A stretch of 64,000 nucleotides of DNA, from the NCBI RefSeq assembly GCF_030816935.1, contig NZ_JAUSYO010000001.1:1488001-1552000 (forward strand). Reading direction: 5' to 3'. A model generated the notes under the pieces. It had not been told where the DNA came from. It made no database searches and saw only the letters and a list, made by a program, of their open reading frames with translations. Source of the DNA: Arthrobacter sp. B3I9 (GTDB lineage Bacteria > Actinomycetota > Actinomycetes > Actinomycetales > Micrococcaceae). How positions within the stretch are numbered: the first letter of the stretch is position 1; each line of letters starts with the position of its first letter. The position numbers and the translations under genes were made by a program. Of this stretch, positions 1-9,075 are shown one piece after another.

Positions 1-387
1 GCCGGCCAAGGAGCGCTGGCGATCGAATGCCGCACCGCCGACGCCCCCCGCAAGGCCGGGTCCACCGAAGGCTCCCAGGGTGTGCTGGCCCAGGCCCTCG
101 CGGCCCTCGACGATCCGGACACCCGGCTCGCCGTCACGGCGGAACGTGCACTGCTGGCCCGGCTGGAGGCCGGCTGCGCCGCGCCGGTGGGCGCCTACGC
201 CTACCGGAAGGGCAGCATGCTGCACCTCGAAGCCGTCGTCTGTGCCGTGGACGGCACGGCGACGCTTCGGGACAAGAAGGCCACTGACGGGCTGACCGAA
301 GTCGGGGCAACGCTGCTGGGGATCGAGCTGGCGGAGGTCCTGCTTGCCCGGGGAGCCGCCGACATCGCGGACCTGGCCGCCTCCTGA
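1..387 (+). CDS. hemC: Porphobilinogen deaminase (hydroxymethylbilane synthase), 3' part
   Basis: This is the last 128 codons of the enzyme that links four porphobilinogens into hydroxymethylbilane in tetrapyrrole synthesis; the start lies outside the window. The fragment opens with AGQGALAIECR, a signature of the HemC family. Residue 59 of the fragment is the Cys in AGCAAPVGAYA, the position that covalently carries the dipyrromethane cofactor, so the active-site part looks intact. It is followed 20 bases later by hemD and then hemB, which catalyse the next and the previous step, so it belongs to the same transcription unit. The cytoplasmic role and family assignment are secure; only the N-terminal half cannot be judged. 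Confidence 0.95.
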   Translation, partial: AGQGALAIECRTADAPRKAGSTEGSQGVLAQALAALDDPDTRLAVTAERALLARLEAGCAAPVGAYAYRKGSMLHLEAVVCAVDGTATLRDKKATDGLTEVGATLLGIELAEVLLARGAADIADLAAS

Positions 388-407
388 ACCCGCGGAATCA
401 ACGGTTC

Positions 408-1394
408 ATGCAACAAGACAGCGACCGCAACGGCACGGGCGGCGAGGCTGCAGCCGGGCCGCAGGGGATGCGGGTGCCCGAGGGCGCCAGGGTCCTCGTT
501 GCCCGCACCCCTGACCGGGCCGGGGAACTCGTCTCCGCCTTGCGCGAAGTGGGCGCGGAACCGTTGCTGTTGCCGCTGATCGACTTCGAGCTGGCCCGCG
601 ACCAGCACTCCCTCGACGTTGCATTCGATGCCCTCGGCGCCGGTGCCTACACCTGGCTCGTGGTCAGCAGCGTCACCGCCGTCCAGGCGCTCGAAGCCAA
701 AGCCGCCGAGCGGGGTGTGGACCTGTGCCGCTGGCTGCCCGGCAACGTGCAGGTCGCCACGGTGGGGCCTGCCACCCGGCGGGTGCTCGAGGCCCGGGGA
801 ATCGCCGTGGACCTGGCACCGACCGGCCGCCAGTCCGGTGCCGGCCTGTTGGAGATCTGGCCGGAAGGCCGAGGGACTGTGCTGCTGCCGCAGGCCGACA
901 TCGCCGACGCCCGGCTCCGGCGCGGCCTCGCCGCCCGCGGCGCGTTTGTCCAGGCCGTCACCGCGTACCACACCGTCGATTACCCGGCCGATCCCGGGCG
1001 CCGCCTGCCCGTGGGCCCTTCGGTTCCGGGCGGGTCGGAGGCGACGGCAGGCCCCGGGGCCGACGCCGGCCCCGCCGCCGCGGTGCTCAGCGCCGCCGAA
1101 GCCAGGGCCGAAATCGCCGCCGGTACCCTCCACGCCGTCGTCGCCGCCTCCCCGAGCGCTGCCCGCCGCATCAAGGCAGACCTCGGGCCGCTCGGTACCT
1201 GCCGGTTCGTCGCGATCGGCCGTTCGACGGCGGCGCAGGCCGAGGCGCTCGGGCTCACTGTCTCCGCCGTCGCCGACGCGCCGACGGCGTCCGGCCTGGT
1301 GGCCGCCGTCGTGGAGTCCCTCGCATTTCCGTCCGCTTCCTCATCATCCCCGCATCCGCCCGCCGCGGAGCCCACCGCAAAGGATCCTGCATGA
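408..1394 (+). CDS. hemD: Uroporphyrinogen-III synthase
   Basis: The 328-residue protein closes hydroxymethylbilane with inversion of ring D to give uroporphyrinogen III. The family has low sequence identity; support comes from the N-terminal [20 protein letters not shown] region, the internal [10 protein letters not shown] and [16 protein letters not shown] segments, and the C-terminal [12 protein letters not shown] and [16 protein letters not shown] segments, in the order expected for the two HemD lobes. A Pro/Ala-rich insert near residues 200-225 makes it longer than the usual 250-270 residues. The ATG at 408 is used; an ATG at 468 would remove 20 poorly conserved residues and is possible. 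Its stop overlaps the hemB start (ATGA at 1391-1394), implying translational coupling. Confidence 0.92.
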   Translation: MQQDSDRNGTGGEAAAGPQGMRVPEGARVLVARTPDRAGELVSALREVGAEPLLLPLIDFELARDQHSLDVAFDALGAGAYTWLVVSSVTAVQALEAKAAERGVDLCRWLPGNVQVATVGPATRRVLEARGIAVDLAPTGRQSGAGLLEIWPEGRGTVLLPQADIADARLRRGLAARGAFVQAVTAYHTVDYPADPGRRLPVGPSVPGGSEATAGPGADAGPAAAVLSAAEARAEIAAGTLHAVVAASPSAARRIKADLGPLGTCRFVAIGRSTAAQAEALGLTVSAVADAPTASGLVAAVVESLAFPSASSSSPHPPAAEPTAKDPA

Positions 1395-2371
1395 GCTTTC
1401 CGACCCACCGTCCCCGCCGCCTCCGGACCACGCCGGCCATGCGCCGGCTCACCGCCGAGTACCGCCTCTCGGCCGGTGAACTGATCCTGCCGGCCTTCAT
1501 CCGCGAAGGCCTCACGGAGCCGAAACCCATTGCCTCGATGCCCGGCGTGCAGCAGCACACCACGGATTCGCTCAAGCGCGCCGCCGCCGAGGCGGTGCGG
1601 CTCGGCGTCGGCGGCATCATGCTGTTCGGTGTCCCCGCGCAGCGTGACGCCCGCGGTACCGCCTCGCTGGACCCCGACGGGGTGCTGAACAAGGCCATCC
1701 GGGACGTCCGGGCGGAGGTCGGCGACGAGCTCGTGGTCATGAGCGATGTCTGCCTGGATGAATTCACGGACCACGGCCACTGCGGTGTCCTCGATGCCAA
1801 CGGCTACGTGGACAACGACGCCACGCTGGAGATCTACGGGCAGATGGCGGTGGCACAGGCGGAGGCCGGCGCCCACGTCCTCGGCCCTTCCGGCATGATG
1901 GACGGCCAGGTCGCCGTGATCCGGCAGGCCCTGGAGGAAGCCGGCCACGCCAACACCGCCGTCGTCGCCTATGCCGCCAAGTACGCCTCCGCGTTCTACG
2001 GCCCGTTCCGGGAAGCCGTCGACTCGCAGCTGACGGGCGATCGCCGGACCTACCAGATGGACGCCGCCAACCGCCGCGAAGCCATCCTCGAAGTGGAACT
2101 GGACCTGGCCGAAGGGGCGGACATGGTCATGGTGAAACCCGCCATGAGCTACCTCGACATCCTGGCCGACGTCGCTGCCATGAGTCCCGTGCCGGTCGCG
2201 GCCTACCAGATCTCGGGCGAGTATTCGATGATCGAAGCCGCGGCGGCCAACGGCTGGATCGACCGCCGCTCGGCGATCACCGAGTCCGTCCTTGGCATCC
2301 GGCGGGCCGGCGCCAACATGGTGCTGACGTACTGGGCCTGCGAACTCGCCGGCTGGCTGAAGGAGTCCTGA
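1391..2371 (+). CDS. hemB: Delta-aminolevulinic acid dehydratase (porphobilinogen synthase)
   Basis: This 326-residue enzyme condenses two 5-aminolevulinates to porphobilinogen. Both active-site lysines are visible: Lys197 in [14 protein letters not shown] and Lys249, the Schiff-base Lys, in [13 protein letters not shown]. The metal-site region reads [17 protein letters not shown], which has an acidic, partly Cys-poor arrangement. The ATG at 1391 was chosen because it overlaps the hemD stop by four bases and gives the usual family N-terminus ([14 protein letters not shown]); the longer open frame upstream is only a shadow of hemD. It sits in a haem operon with hemC and hemD before it and hemL after it. 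Confidence 0.97.
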   Translation: MSFPTHRPRRLRTTPAMRRLTAEYRLSAGELILPAFIREGLTEPKPIASMPGVQQHTTDSLKRAAAEAVRLGVGGIMLFGVPAQRDARGTASLDPDGVLNKAIRDVRAEVGDELVVMSDVCLDEFTDHGHCGVLDANGYVDNDATLEIYGQMAVAQAEAGAHVLGPSGMMDGQVAVIRQALEEAGHANTAVVAYAAKYASAFYGPFREAVDSQLTGDRRTYQMDAANRREAILEVELDLAEGADMVMVKPAMSYLDILADVAAMSPVPVAAYQISGEYSMIEAAAANGWIDRRSAITESVLGIRRAGANMVLTYWACELAGWLKES

Positions 2372-3510
2372 TGCGTGCTGCCGCCGTGCCGGATCCGGAA
2401 TCCATGGCGCACCCCACAGCCCCGGTAGGGCCCGGACGCATCCTGCTGGGCCTCAACAGCTTCGGTGACGTCGGTGTTTTCCCGGACGGGCACCCCGTCC
2501 CGCACGCCCAGGTGCTGCGCCAGCTCCTGGAACAGGCCGAACTCGCCGATGAGGTCGGGCTGCACGCCTTCGCCGTGGGGGAGCACCACCGCCGGGACTT
2601 CGCCGTCTCCGCACCCGAGGTGTTCCTGGCGGCCGCGGCGGCACGGACCAAGAACATCCGGCTCGGGTCGGCCGTGACGGTCCTCAGCTCCGATGACCCC
2701 ATCCGCGTTTTCCAGCGCTTCTCCACCGTGGACGCGATCGCCAACGGCCGCGCCGAGGTGATGCTGGGCCGGGGTTCCTTCATCGAGTCCTTTCCGCTGT
2801 TCGGCCTCGACCTGGCGGACTACGACGTCCTGTTCGAGGAAAAGCTTGCGCTCTTCGACCAGGTCCGGGCGCAGAAACCCGTGCACTGGGAGGGCCGGAC
2901 CCGGCCCGCCATCAGCGGGCTGAGCGTCTACCCGCCACTGGAACACCACCTGCTGCCGGCCTGGATCGGCGTCGGCGGGACCCCGGAGTCGGTGCTGCGC
3001 TGCGCGGAGTACGGCTACCCGATCATCTTCGCCATCATCGGCGGCCAGCCCCGGGCCTTCGCGCCGCTGGCGGACCTCTACCGCGAAGCGATGGCGAAGT
3101 ACGGCCACCCGATGCAGCAGGTGGCCACCCACTCACCCGGCCACATTGCCGCCACCGACGAGGAAGCCCGGGAGGAGTTCTTCCCGCACTGGCTCGCGCA
3201 GCGGAACCGGATCGGATCCGAGCGCGGCTGGGGCCCGGGCAACCGGGGCGAGTTCGACGCGATGTGCACACCGGAGGGCGCCCTGTACGTCGGCTCGCCC
3301 GAGACGGTCGCGGCGAAGATCGTGCTGCTCAAGAAGAATCTCGGGGTGGACCGGTTCGACCTGAAATACAGCAACGGCACGCTCCCGCATGCCGCCATGA
3401 TGCGCTCCATCGAACTTTTCGGCGCCGAAGTGGCGCCGCGCGTCGCGGACCAGCTGGCGGGAGCCACCGCAGGCACGGAACAGCAGCCACACGCAAGCCT
3501 GAAAGAATAG
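2371..3510 (+). CDS. LLM-class flavin-dependent oxidoreductase within the haem operon
   Basis: The 379-residue protein belongs to the bacterial luciferase-like monooxygenase fold, which uses FMN or F420. Typical segments are [14 protein letters not shown], the [19 protein letters not shown] region, [19 protein letters not shown] and the [16 protein letters not shown] loop, followed by a C-terminal part that checks cofactor position. The substrate cannot be read from sequence. The ATG at 2371 shares its A with the hemB stop (TGATG) and has GGAG six bases upstream, so it is translationally coupled to hemB; five bases separate its stop from hemL. Its location between two haem genes suggests co-expression with haem synthesis, but a catalytic role in that pathway is unproven. 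Confidence 0.85.
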   Translation: MRAAAVPDPESMAHPTAPVGPGRILLGLNSFGDVGVFPDGHPVPHAQVLRQLLEQAELADEVGLHAFAVGEHHRRDFAVSAPEVFLAAAAARTKNIRLGSAVTVLSSDDPIRVFQRFSTVDAIANGRAEVMLGRGSFIESFPLFGLDLADYDVLFEEKLALFDQVRAQKPVHWEGRTRPAISGLSVYPPLEHHLLPAWIGVGGTPESVLRCAEYGYPIIFAIIGGQPRAFAPLADLYREAMAKYGHPMQQVATHSPGHIAATDEEAREEFFPHWLAQRNRIGSERGWGPGNRGEFDAMCTPEGALYVGSPETVAAKIVLLKKNLGVDRFDLKYSNGTLPHAAMMRSIELFGAEVAPRVADQLAGATAGTEQQPHASLKE

Positions 3511-3515
3511 GACCC

Positions 3516-4847
3516 ATGACTTCCAGCAGCCCTCGCAACGAGGAACTCTTTGACCGCGCCCGCCGGCTGATGCCCGGAGGCGTCAACTCGCCCGTCCGCG
3601 CCTTCGGCTCCGTGGGCGGGACCCCGCGGTTCATGGTCTCCGCCAAGGGACCCTACCTGACCGACGCGGACGGCGCCGAGTACGTCGACCTGGTCTGCTC
3701 CTGGGGACCGGCGCTGCTGGGGCACGCGCACCCGGCGGTCCTCGCCGCCGTGCACGCCGCCGTCGACCGCGGCCTGTCCTTCGGCGCCTCGACGCCGGAC
3801 GAGGCCAACCTCGCGGCGATCGTCCGGGAGCGCGTCCCGGCCGCGGAACGGGTCCGCATGGTCTCCACCGGCACCGAGGCGACCATGACCGCCGTCCGGC
3901 TGGCCCGCGGCTTCACGGGCCGGGACCTCATCATTAAGTTTGCCGGCTGCTATCACGGCCACCTCGACGGCCTCCTCGCCTCGGCGGGTTCCGGCGTCGC
4001 CACGCTGGCGCTTCCCGGCTCGGCCGGCGTCACCGCCGCAACCGCTGCCGAGACGCTCGTGCTGCCGTACAACGACCTCGACGCCGTCGAAGCAGCCTTT
4101 GCCGCGCACGGTCCGAATATTGCCGCCGTGATCACCGAGGCAGCGCCCGCCAACATGGGCGTCGTGACCCCCGGAGACGGCTTCAACGCCGGCCTCTCGA
4201 GGATCACCCGCGAACACGGGGCGCTGCTGATCCTCGATGAGGTCCTGACCGGTTTCCGCACCGGCTACTCCGGCTACTGGGGCCTCACCGGGGGAGCGGC
4301 AGGGGCCGACCAGCCCTGGACGCCGGACCTGCTGACCTTCGGCAAGGTCATCGGCGGAGGCATGCCCACGGCGGCCCTCGGCGGACGCGCCGACGTGATG
4401 GACTACCTCGCCCCGGTGGGCCCGGTCTACCAGGCCGGTACCCTCTCCGGGAACCCGGTGGCCATGGCCGCCGGCGTCGCCACGCTGACGAACGCCACCC
4501 CGGAGGTCTACTCCTTCGTTGACGCCCGGTCCCTGGAACTTTCCACGGCCCTGTCCTCCGCCCTCGACCAGGCCGGCGTGGACCACTCCATCCAGCGTGC
4601 CGGCAGCCTGTTCTCGGTGGCCTTCGGCACGGCTGCCCGCGGCGTCCACAACTACGCCGATGCCTTGGGCCAGGAAGCCTTCCGGTACGCGCCGTTCTTC
4701 CATTCCATGCTGGACTCCGGCGTCTACCTTCCGCCGTCGGTCTTCGAGGCCTGGTTCCTCTCCGCGGCACACGACGACGCCGCGATGAACCGGATCTTCG
4801 ACGCCCTGCCCGCGGCGGCCAAGGCGGCGGCCGCCGCAACACCGTAG
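3516..4847 (+). CDS. hemL: Glutamate-1-semialdehyde 2,1-aminomutase
   Basis: This 443-residue PLP enzyme turns glutamate-1-semialdehyde into 5-aminolevulinate, the first committed haem precursor in the C5 pathway. The start ATG follows AATAGGACCC; upstream in-frame sequence is a shadow of the preceding gene. Family marks are [12 protein letters not shown] near the N-terminus, [28 protein letters not shown], the PLP-phenol partner [11 protein letters not shown], the Schiff-base Lys277 in [12 protein letters not shown] and [15 protein letters not shown]. Its use implies the tRNA-Glu-dependent C5 route. It is the last gene of the hem cluster and is followed by a strong hairpin at 4881-4912. Confidence 0.97.
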   Translation: MTSSSPRNEELFDRARRLMPGGVNSPVRAFGSVGGTPRFMVSAKGPYLTDADGAEYVDLVCSWGPALLGHAHPAVLAAVHAAVDRGLSFGASTPDEANLAAIVRERVPAAERVRMVSTGTEATMTAVRLARGFTGRDLIIKFAGCYHGHLDGLLASAGSGVATLALPGSAGVTAATAAETLVLPYNDLDAVEAAFAAHGPNIAAVITEAAPANMGVVTPGDGFNAGLSRITREHGALLILDEVLTGFRTGYSGYWGLTGGAAGADQPWTPDLLTFGKVIGGGMPTAALGGRADVMDYLAPVGPVYQAGTLSGNPVAMAAGVATLTNATPEVYSFVDARSLELSTALSSALDQAGVDHSIQRAGSLFSVAFGTAARGVHNYADALGQEAFRYAPFFHSMLDSGVYLPPSVFEAWFLSAAHDDAAMNRIFDALPAAAKAAAAATP

Positions 4848-4880
4848 CTGCCCGGCGCCGGGCGCGGCGTCCTTAAACGC

Positions 4881-4912
4881 CTGATGGCACCCGCCGCGGC
4901 GGGTGCCATCAG
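4881..4912. terminator. Bidirectional hairpin between hemL and the amino-acid ABC operon
   Basis: Arms CTGATGGCACCCGCC and GGCGGGTGCCATCAG pair perfectly over 15 bases with only GC between them; TTGTT follows on the + strand. It lies between two convergent genes and can end transcription from both sides. Confidence 0.85.
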
Positions 4913-4938
4913 TTGTTAACGCGCGCGATGCAGCCGGA

Positions 4939-5676
4939 CTAGAGAACGTCCGAGAGGAACCCCTGCAGCCGTTCGGTCCGCGGGTCCGTGAACATCTGTT
5001 CCGGCGGACCGGACTCGACGACGACGCCGCCGTCCATGAACGTCACGGTGTCCGAGACATTGCGGGAGAAGCCCATCTCGTGGGTCACCACCACCATGGT
5101 CATGCCGGTGCTGGCCAGGTCCGCCATCAGGGCCAGGACGCCCTTGACGAGCTCCGGGTCAAGGGCCGACGTTGCCTCATCGAAGAACATCACCTCCGGC
5201 TTCATGGCCAGGGCGCGTGCGATCGCGACCCGCTGCTGCTGGCCGCCGGAGAGGTTCGCCGGGCGCGCGTCGGCCCTGTGCTTGAGGCCGACAAGGTCCA
5301 GCTGGGCGAGTGCCTCGTCCCGGGCCTGCTCCTTTGACATGCCGCGCAGCTTGCGCAGCGCCAGGGAGATGTTTTCTGCCACCGTCTTGTGCGGGAACAG
5401 GTTGAACTGCTGGAAGACCATGCCGATCCGCCTGCGCAGCTCGTCGGGGTTGTCCTTGAGTACGGACCTGCCGTCCAGCAGGATGTCGCCCTGGTCGGGC
5501 TCGATCAGCCGGTTCATGACCCGCAGGAGCGTGGACTTGCCCGAGCCGGAGGGGCCGATCACGGACGCCGTGGTGCCCTTCTCGACGTGCAGATCGATTC
5601 CGCGCAGGACGTGGTTGGACCCGAAGGACAAATGGATGTTTCGTGCGGTCAGCGTTCCTGACACAAATTCACTCAT
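4939..5676 (-). CDS. Polar amino-acid ABC transporter, ATP-binding protein
   Basis: The 245-residue cytoplasmic ATPase energises a polar amino-acid importer (GlnQ/HisP type). It shows Walker [10 protein letters not shown], the Q-loop in [12 protein letters not shown], the ABC signature LSGGQQQR, Walker B with [11 protein letters not shown] and the H-loop [10 protein letters not shown], all in the expected order. Its start overlaps the stop of the permease gene upstream by four bases (ATGA), and the substrate-binding lipoprotein comes first in the same reverse-strand operon, so all three parts of the importer are present. The substrate (glutamine, glutamate, cystine or another polar amino acid) cannot be fixed from the ATPase. 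Confidence 0.95.
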   Translation of the reverse strand: MSEFVSGTLTARNIHLSFGSNHVLRGIDLHVEKGTTASVIGPSGSGKSTLLRVMNRLIEPDQGDILLDGRSVLKDNPDELRRRIGMVFQQFNLFPHKTVAENISLALRKLRGMSKEQARDEALAQLDLVGLKHRADARPANLSGGQQQRVAIARALAMKPEVMFFDEATSALDPELVKGVLALMADLASTGMTMVVVTHEMGFSRNVSDTVTFMDGGVVVESGPPEQMFTDPRTERLQGFLSDVL

Positions 5677-6446
5677 ACCTGGGCTCCCTTTCCGACCTTG
5701 GCGGCCGCTTCGTCAGGTTCCTTCTTTTCCGGCCGGCCCGCGCGCAGGCGGCCGTCAATCCAGTTCACGAAGTGCGTCAGCGGGACGGTCAGGGCCAGGT
5801 AGAAGATTGCCGCCGCGACATACGGTGACAGGTTGCCGCTCGTGGACGCCGCGTCCTTGCCGATCTGGAAGATCTCGCGCTCCGTAGCGAGGAGTCCCAG
5901 CAGGAAGACCAGCGACGACTCCTTGATGAGCGCGATGAACTGGTTGACCAGCGCCGGCAGGACCCGCCGGATACCCTGCGGAACCACCACCAGGCGCATG
6001 GACGGGCCGTAGCCGAACCCCAGCGCGCGCGAGGCCTCGAGCTGGCCTTTATCGACGCTCTGGATACCGGAGCGGAAGATCTCCCCGATGTACGCGCCGG
6101 CCATCAGGGACAAGGCTGCGATGGCCATCGGGTACGGGCTGGTGGAGCCGGTCAGCTGCCGGATGACCGGGCCGAAGCCCAGTCCGATCACCAGGATGGT
6201 CAAGACCGGCGGCAGTCCACGGAGGACGTCGGTGTAGACGCGCGCGATCCACCGCACGGCCGGATTCCTGGAGATCCCCATGAGGGCAAGCACCATGCCG
6301 AGCAGCGTTCCGATGATGCCTGAGGTGACGGCCAAGACGAGCGTGTTCGGCAGGCCGACGGCGAACATCATCGGGATGACTTCGCCCATCGCCTTCCAGT
6401 TCAGGAAGGTATCGCCGAGTTGCTTGAGGATTTCCAGGAGATCCAT
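5673..6446 (-). CDS. Polar amino-acid ABC transporter, permease (HisM/GlnP family)
   Basis: This 257-residue membrane protein forms the channel of the importer. Hydrophobic helices include [40 protein letters not shown] and the C-terminal [19 protein letters not shown]. The cytoplasmic EAA loop that docks onto the ATPase is [20 protein letters not shown] with [16 protein letters not shown] after it, typical of the HisM/GlnP family. Only one permease gene is present, so it probably works as a homodimer. The tail after the last helix is charged ([14 protein letters not shown]). It lies 12 bases downstream of the binding-protein gene and overlaps the ATPase gene. Confidence 0.94.
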   Translation of the reverse strand: MDLLEILKQLGDTFLNWKAMGEVIPMMFAVGLPNTLVLAVTSGIIGTLLGMVLALMGISRNPAVRWIARVYTDVLRGLPPVLTILVIGLGFGPVIRQLTGSTSPYPMAIAALSLMAGAYIGEIFRSGIQSVDKGQLEASRALGFGYGPSMRLVVVPQGIRRVLPALVNQFIALIKESSLVFLLGLLATEREIFQIGKDAASTSGNLSPYVAAAIFYLALTVPLTHFVNWIDGRLRAGRPEKKEPDEAAAKVGKGAQV

Positions 6447-6458
6447 GGAGAACCCGGG

Positions 6459-7409
6459 CTACTTCGCGGGGATCTGGACGGCCTTGCTGCCCGGCTTCCA
6501 GCCCTGCGGGGTCTGCTCCGCCGCCGTCGGGCGGTCGGTGTACCACTGGGCCGTGAGCTTGGTCCACGTGCCGTCGGCGATGACGGCGTCAAGGCCGGAG
6601 TTGAGGGCGTCCATCAGTGCCTGGTTGTCCTTGTTCACGGCGTAGGCGGTGAAGTTCTGGGTGTTCACGATCTTTTCGGCGATCTTGGTGTTGTCGCCTT
6701 CCTTGACCTGGCCCGTGGCCTGCTGCGACGGGGCCACCCAGGCGTCCACCTGGCCGTTTTTCACGTTGGCGTAAACCGTGTTGTAGTCCGGGAACCGGAC
6801 CGGCTCCAGCTTCAGGGTGTTGGTGACATAGTCATCCTGGACGGTGCCCTGGACCACGCCGATGCGCACGCCGGACTTCAGGTCGGCAAAGCCCTTGACT
6901 GCGGCGGTGCTCTTGGTCACTACGGCCATGTAGCCGAAATCGTACCCGTTGGTGAAGCCGACGGTCTCGCGACGCTTGTCCGTGGTGGAGATCGAGGAGG
7001 ATCCGACGTCGAACTGCTTGTTCTTGACCTGCGAGAGGAGCGCGGAGAAGTCAGTGGAGGCGAACTCGACCTTGAGGCCGAGCTTGTCGCCGATCGCACG
7101 CAGGAGTTCGTTGTCGTAACCGGTGAACTTGCCGGAGGGGTCGATGAAGATGTTCGGCGGTGCGTCCGAGAGCGTTCCGACACGCAGCGTGCCTTCGGTT
7201 GCCAGGCCGAGCTTGGTCTTGTCGATTTTGTCCAGCGGCGTAACGTCGGCCGTCGTGTACTTGTCCAACGAGGTCTGGTCGCTGCCCTGAAGGGCGTCGG
7301 TGGCTGACGCGGAGGGTTGTGCCGAGCCGCCGCCGCATGCTGCGAGGGATGCCGCCATGGCGATCGCCACGGGTACGGTTGTCAGCCACTTCAAGGCTTT
7401 GCTTTTCAT
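6459..7409 (-). CDS. Amino-acid ABC transporter substrate-binding lipoprotein
   Basis: The 316-residue protein is the extracellular receptor of the importer. A lipoprotein signal peptide is clear: basic MKSKALK, a hydrophobic core, then lipobox SLAAC with Cys25 as the lipidated residue. The mature part is a type-II solute-binding protein (SBP_bac_3): LRVGTLSDAPPNIF, GYDNELLRAIGDKLGL, the DFSALLSQVKNKQFDVG segment and the RIGVVQGTVQDDYV strand, with the C-terminal LNSGLDAVIADGTWTKL. The ATG at 7409 is preferred to a GTG one codon earlier. It is the first gene of the operon; a possible operator is described upstream. Confidence 0.93.
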   Translation of the reverse strand: MKSKALKWLTTVPVAIAMAASLAACGGGSAQPSASATDALQGSDQTSLDKYTTADVTPLDKIDKTKLGLATEGTLRVGTLSDAPPNIFIDPSGKFTGYDNELLRAIGDKLGLKVEFASTDFSALLSQVKNKQFDVGSSSISTTDKRRETVGFTNGYDFGYMAVVTKSTAAVKGFADLKSGVRIGVVQGTVQDDYVTNTLKLEPVRFPDYNTVYANVKNGQVDAWVAPSQQATGQVKEGDNTKIAEKIVNTQNFTAYAVNKDNQALMDALNSGLDAVIADGTWTKLTAQWYTDRPTAAEQTPQGWKPGSKAVQIPAK

Positions 7410-7762
7410 CACTCAATCACTTTCGTCTGAGGTTTAGTGGGTCGCGGCAAGCTCATGGGGCCCTCGGCTGCTGGCGTCGGCGCCGGGTGGAGCGCACAGT
7501 CCGCGAAAGATAATTGTGTCACCCCGGGCGGGCTCGGATTCAATCGGAATTATGCGGAGCCGCAGCGCCTCTGGGGCGAAGGATCTTCACCATCAGGGCT
7601 GATCAGTGGTCATCCGGGTGATGACGGCAGGCCGCAACGGAATCATCGGCGAGGAGGGCCCGCGTGTGCGCGACACCATGGCGGTGTGAGCTCCGTCGCA
7701 ATCGCTGGAGTTGAGCGCGGCAGAGGACTAGCTTAGGGTCCCGCCGGGTGGACCGCTTTGTG
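7410..7762. other. Intergenic region upstream of the amino-acid importer
   Basis: About 350 bases without a convincing gene. It should carry the reverse-strand promoter and control sites of the importer. It holds an inverted repeat at 7609-7625. TAAGCT on the reverse strand (7730-7735) could be a -10 box, but would leave a leader of about 320 bases. The open frames crossing the region have no family features or ribosome-binding sites and are not called. Confidence 0.5.
7609..7625. promoter_or_regulatory. Perfect inverted repeat, possible operator of the amino-acid importer
   Basis: GTCATC-CGGGT-GATGAC is a 6+5+6 dyad about 200 bases upstream of the binding-protein start. The size fits a dimeric regulator site, but no regulator gene is adjacent and no second copy was noticed. 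Confidence 0.3.
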
Positions 7763-8473
7763 TCAGAACTCGCCGCGGCTGGCGTCTTCCGGCGGCAGTA
7801 CCGGCCAGTTGCCCTCGATCACCGCGGCCGGCTTGGTCTTGCGGAGATACGTCTGGAAATCGGTGGCCTGGGACGAGGCCCAATCGACCTGCAACTGGTG
7901 CAGATTGCCTGCCGGCATCATGAGCTTCGGGAACTTTCCCGCCATGGCATCGAGCACGCGGAGGGTGGCGAGCGCGTCGGCCGCCGAGGTGTGCGCGTTG
8001 TCCAGGTTGACGCCGTACTCCTCGCACAGGGCCGTCAGGGTGCGCTTGCCCTTGCGGTAGCGGTCCACCTGCTTGTTCATGACGTAGGGGTCCAGCACCG
8101 GGAAACGGCTGAGCTGCGGCACCCCGTACCGGGCCGATTCGGCCGCGAGCACAGTGAAGTCATAGCTGGCGTTGAAAGCAATCACCGGGACGCCGGTGTC
8201 AAACAGCTCCTGGAGCACCGCCGCCACTTCCCGCGTCACTTCAGCGGCGGGCCTGCCCTCGCGGCACGCCTTTTCGGTGGTGACGCCGTGGATGTCACTG
8301 GCCTCGGTAGGAATTTCCACGCCAGGATCGGCGAGCCACTCATGCTCCTGGATGATCCCGCCGGCCAGATCCACCACGGTGACCGACGCTGTGACGATCC
8401 TGGCGGAGCGCGAGTTCCGGCCGGTGGTTTCGAGGTCGAAGGCTGCGCGGGGGAGGGTGTTCCAAGTGCTCAT
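7763..8473 (-). CDS. DnaQ-like 3'-5' exonuclease (DEDDh family)
   Basis: This 236-residue protein belongs to the RNase T/DnaQ superfamily, which uses two metal ions to remove nucleotides from 3' ends. Motif ExoI is FDLETTGRNS with Asp13 and Glu15, motif ExoII is IAFNASYDFTVL with its Asp, and ExoIII is HTSAADALATLRVL with the His and Asp of the DEDDh set, so all catalytic residues are in place. It is not fused to a polymerase or helicase and has a short C-terminal extension. A repair, RNA-processing or proofreading role cannot be separated by sequence. It is divergent from the alkyltransferase-like gene, and the TAGCTT box six bases before the ATG suggests a leaderless mRNA. Confidence 0.9.
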   Translation of the reverse strand: MSTWNTLPRAAFDLETTGRNSRSARIVTASVTVVDLAGGIIQEHEWLADPGVEIPTEASDIHGVTTEKACREGRPAAEVTREVAAVLQELFDTGVPVIAFNASYDFTVLAAESARYGVPQLSRFPVLDPYVMNKQVDRYRKGKRTLTALCEEYGVNLDNAHTSAADALATLRVLDAMAGKFPKLMMPAGNLHQLQVDWASSQATDFQTYLRKTKPAAVIEGNWPVLPPEDASRGEF

Positions 8474-8479
8474 GCGTCA

Positions 8480-8485
8480 AAGCTA
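8480..8485 (-). promoter_or_regulatory. -10 box of a probably leaderless exonuclease mRNA
   Basis: TAGCTT lies exactly six bases before the ATG at 8473 and no ribosome-binding site is visible, so transcription would begin at or next to the start codon. No clear -35 element is seen. Confidence 0.5.
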
Positions 8486-8646
8486 CCTGCTGCCACCGAC
8501 AGTACTGCGTCACCCACGCCGCCGTGGCGCAGTGCCGTTTGCAAGGGCGCCGCACGGGCCCGTTCCCGGGCGGGGCGGCGGCCGGTTCGCCGGCGGTTCA
8601 CCTGCGGGGCGGGCCGGACGGCGAGCAGAGGCGGGGCTCGCCCGGC

Positions 8647-8652
8647 TAGGCT
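8647..8652 (+). promoter_or_regulatory. -10 box of a probably leaderless ATL mRNA
   Basis: TAGGCT is followed by six bases (TGAGCC) and the ATG at 8659; no Shine-Dalgarno sequence is present. Confidence 0.5.
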
Positions 8653-8658
8653 TGAGCC

Positions 8659-9075
8659 ATGCGGATGGAGTACGTGGAGGCGGTGCTGGAACTTGTGGCA
8701 TCGATCCCCGCGGGGGCAGCGGTGGCCTACGGCGACATCGCCGAACTCCTGGGTTCCGGCGGTCCCCGGCAGGTGGGGTCTGTTTTGAGCCACCACGGCG
8801 GCTCTGTTCCCTGGTGGCGCGTCCTGAAAGCGAGCGGGGAGGCCCCGGCTGGCCACGAGCGCGAGGCCCTGGGACTGTACCTGATGGAGGGCACCCCGCT
8901 GCTGGGAAGCTACGCGGAGTTCTTCAGCACGGGTAAGGGACGCTGGCGGGTCGACCTGATGGCGGCCCGGTGGGCGCCCTCCGACGGTGACTTCGACCGG
9001 ATTGACGCGATCGCCGAGCGGCTTGAACGCGCCCTGCATAAATTGTCGGCGCCCGATGATGAAATGACCGTGTGA
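8659..9075 (+). CDS. Alkyltransferase-like protein (MGMT family without the acceptor Cys)
   Basis: The 138-residue protein has the O6-alkylguanine-DNA alkyltransferase DNA-binding fold: IPAGAAVAYGDIAELLG, the helix-turn-helix GPRQVGSVLS and the active-site loop. In true transferases the loop reads PCHRV; here it is PWWRV at residues 51-55, so the alkyl-accepting Cys is Trp. Such alkyltransferase-like proteins bind and flip O6-alkylguanine and pass the lesion to nucleotide excision repair rather than reversing it. An unusual C-terminal part (residues 95-138) is acidic. The adnA start overlaps its stop by four bases (GTGA), which places it first in an operon with double-strand-break repair genes. 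Confidence 0.9.
   Translation: MRMEYVEAVLELVASIPAGAAVAYGDIAELLGSGGPRQVGSVLSHHGGSVPWWRVLKASGEAPAGHEREALGLYLMEGTPLLGSYAEFFSTGKGRWRVDLMAARWAPSDGDFDRIDAIAERLERALHKLSAPDDEMTV

Noticed and set aside
7437..7736. 99-codon open frame in the gap before the amino-acid importer
   Set aside because: No ribosome-binding site, no family features, and it runs through the inverted repeat.
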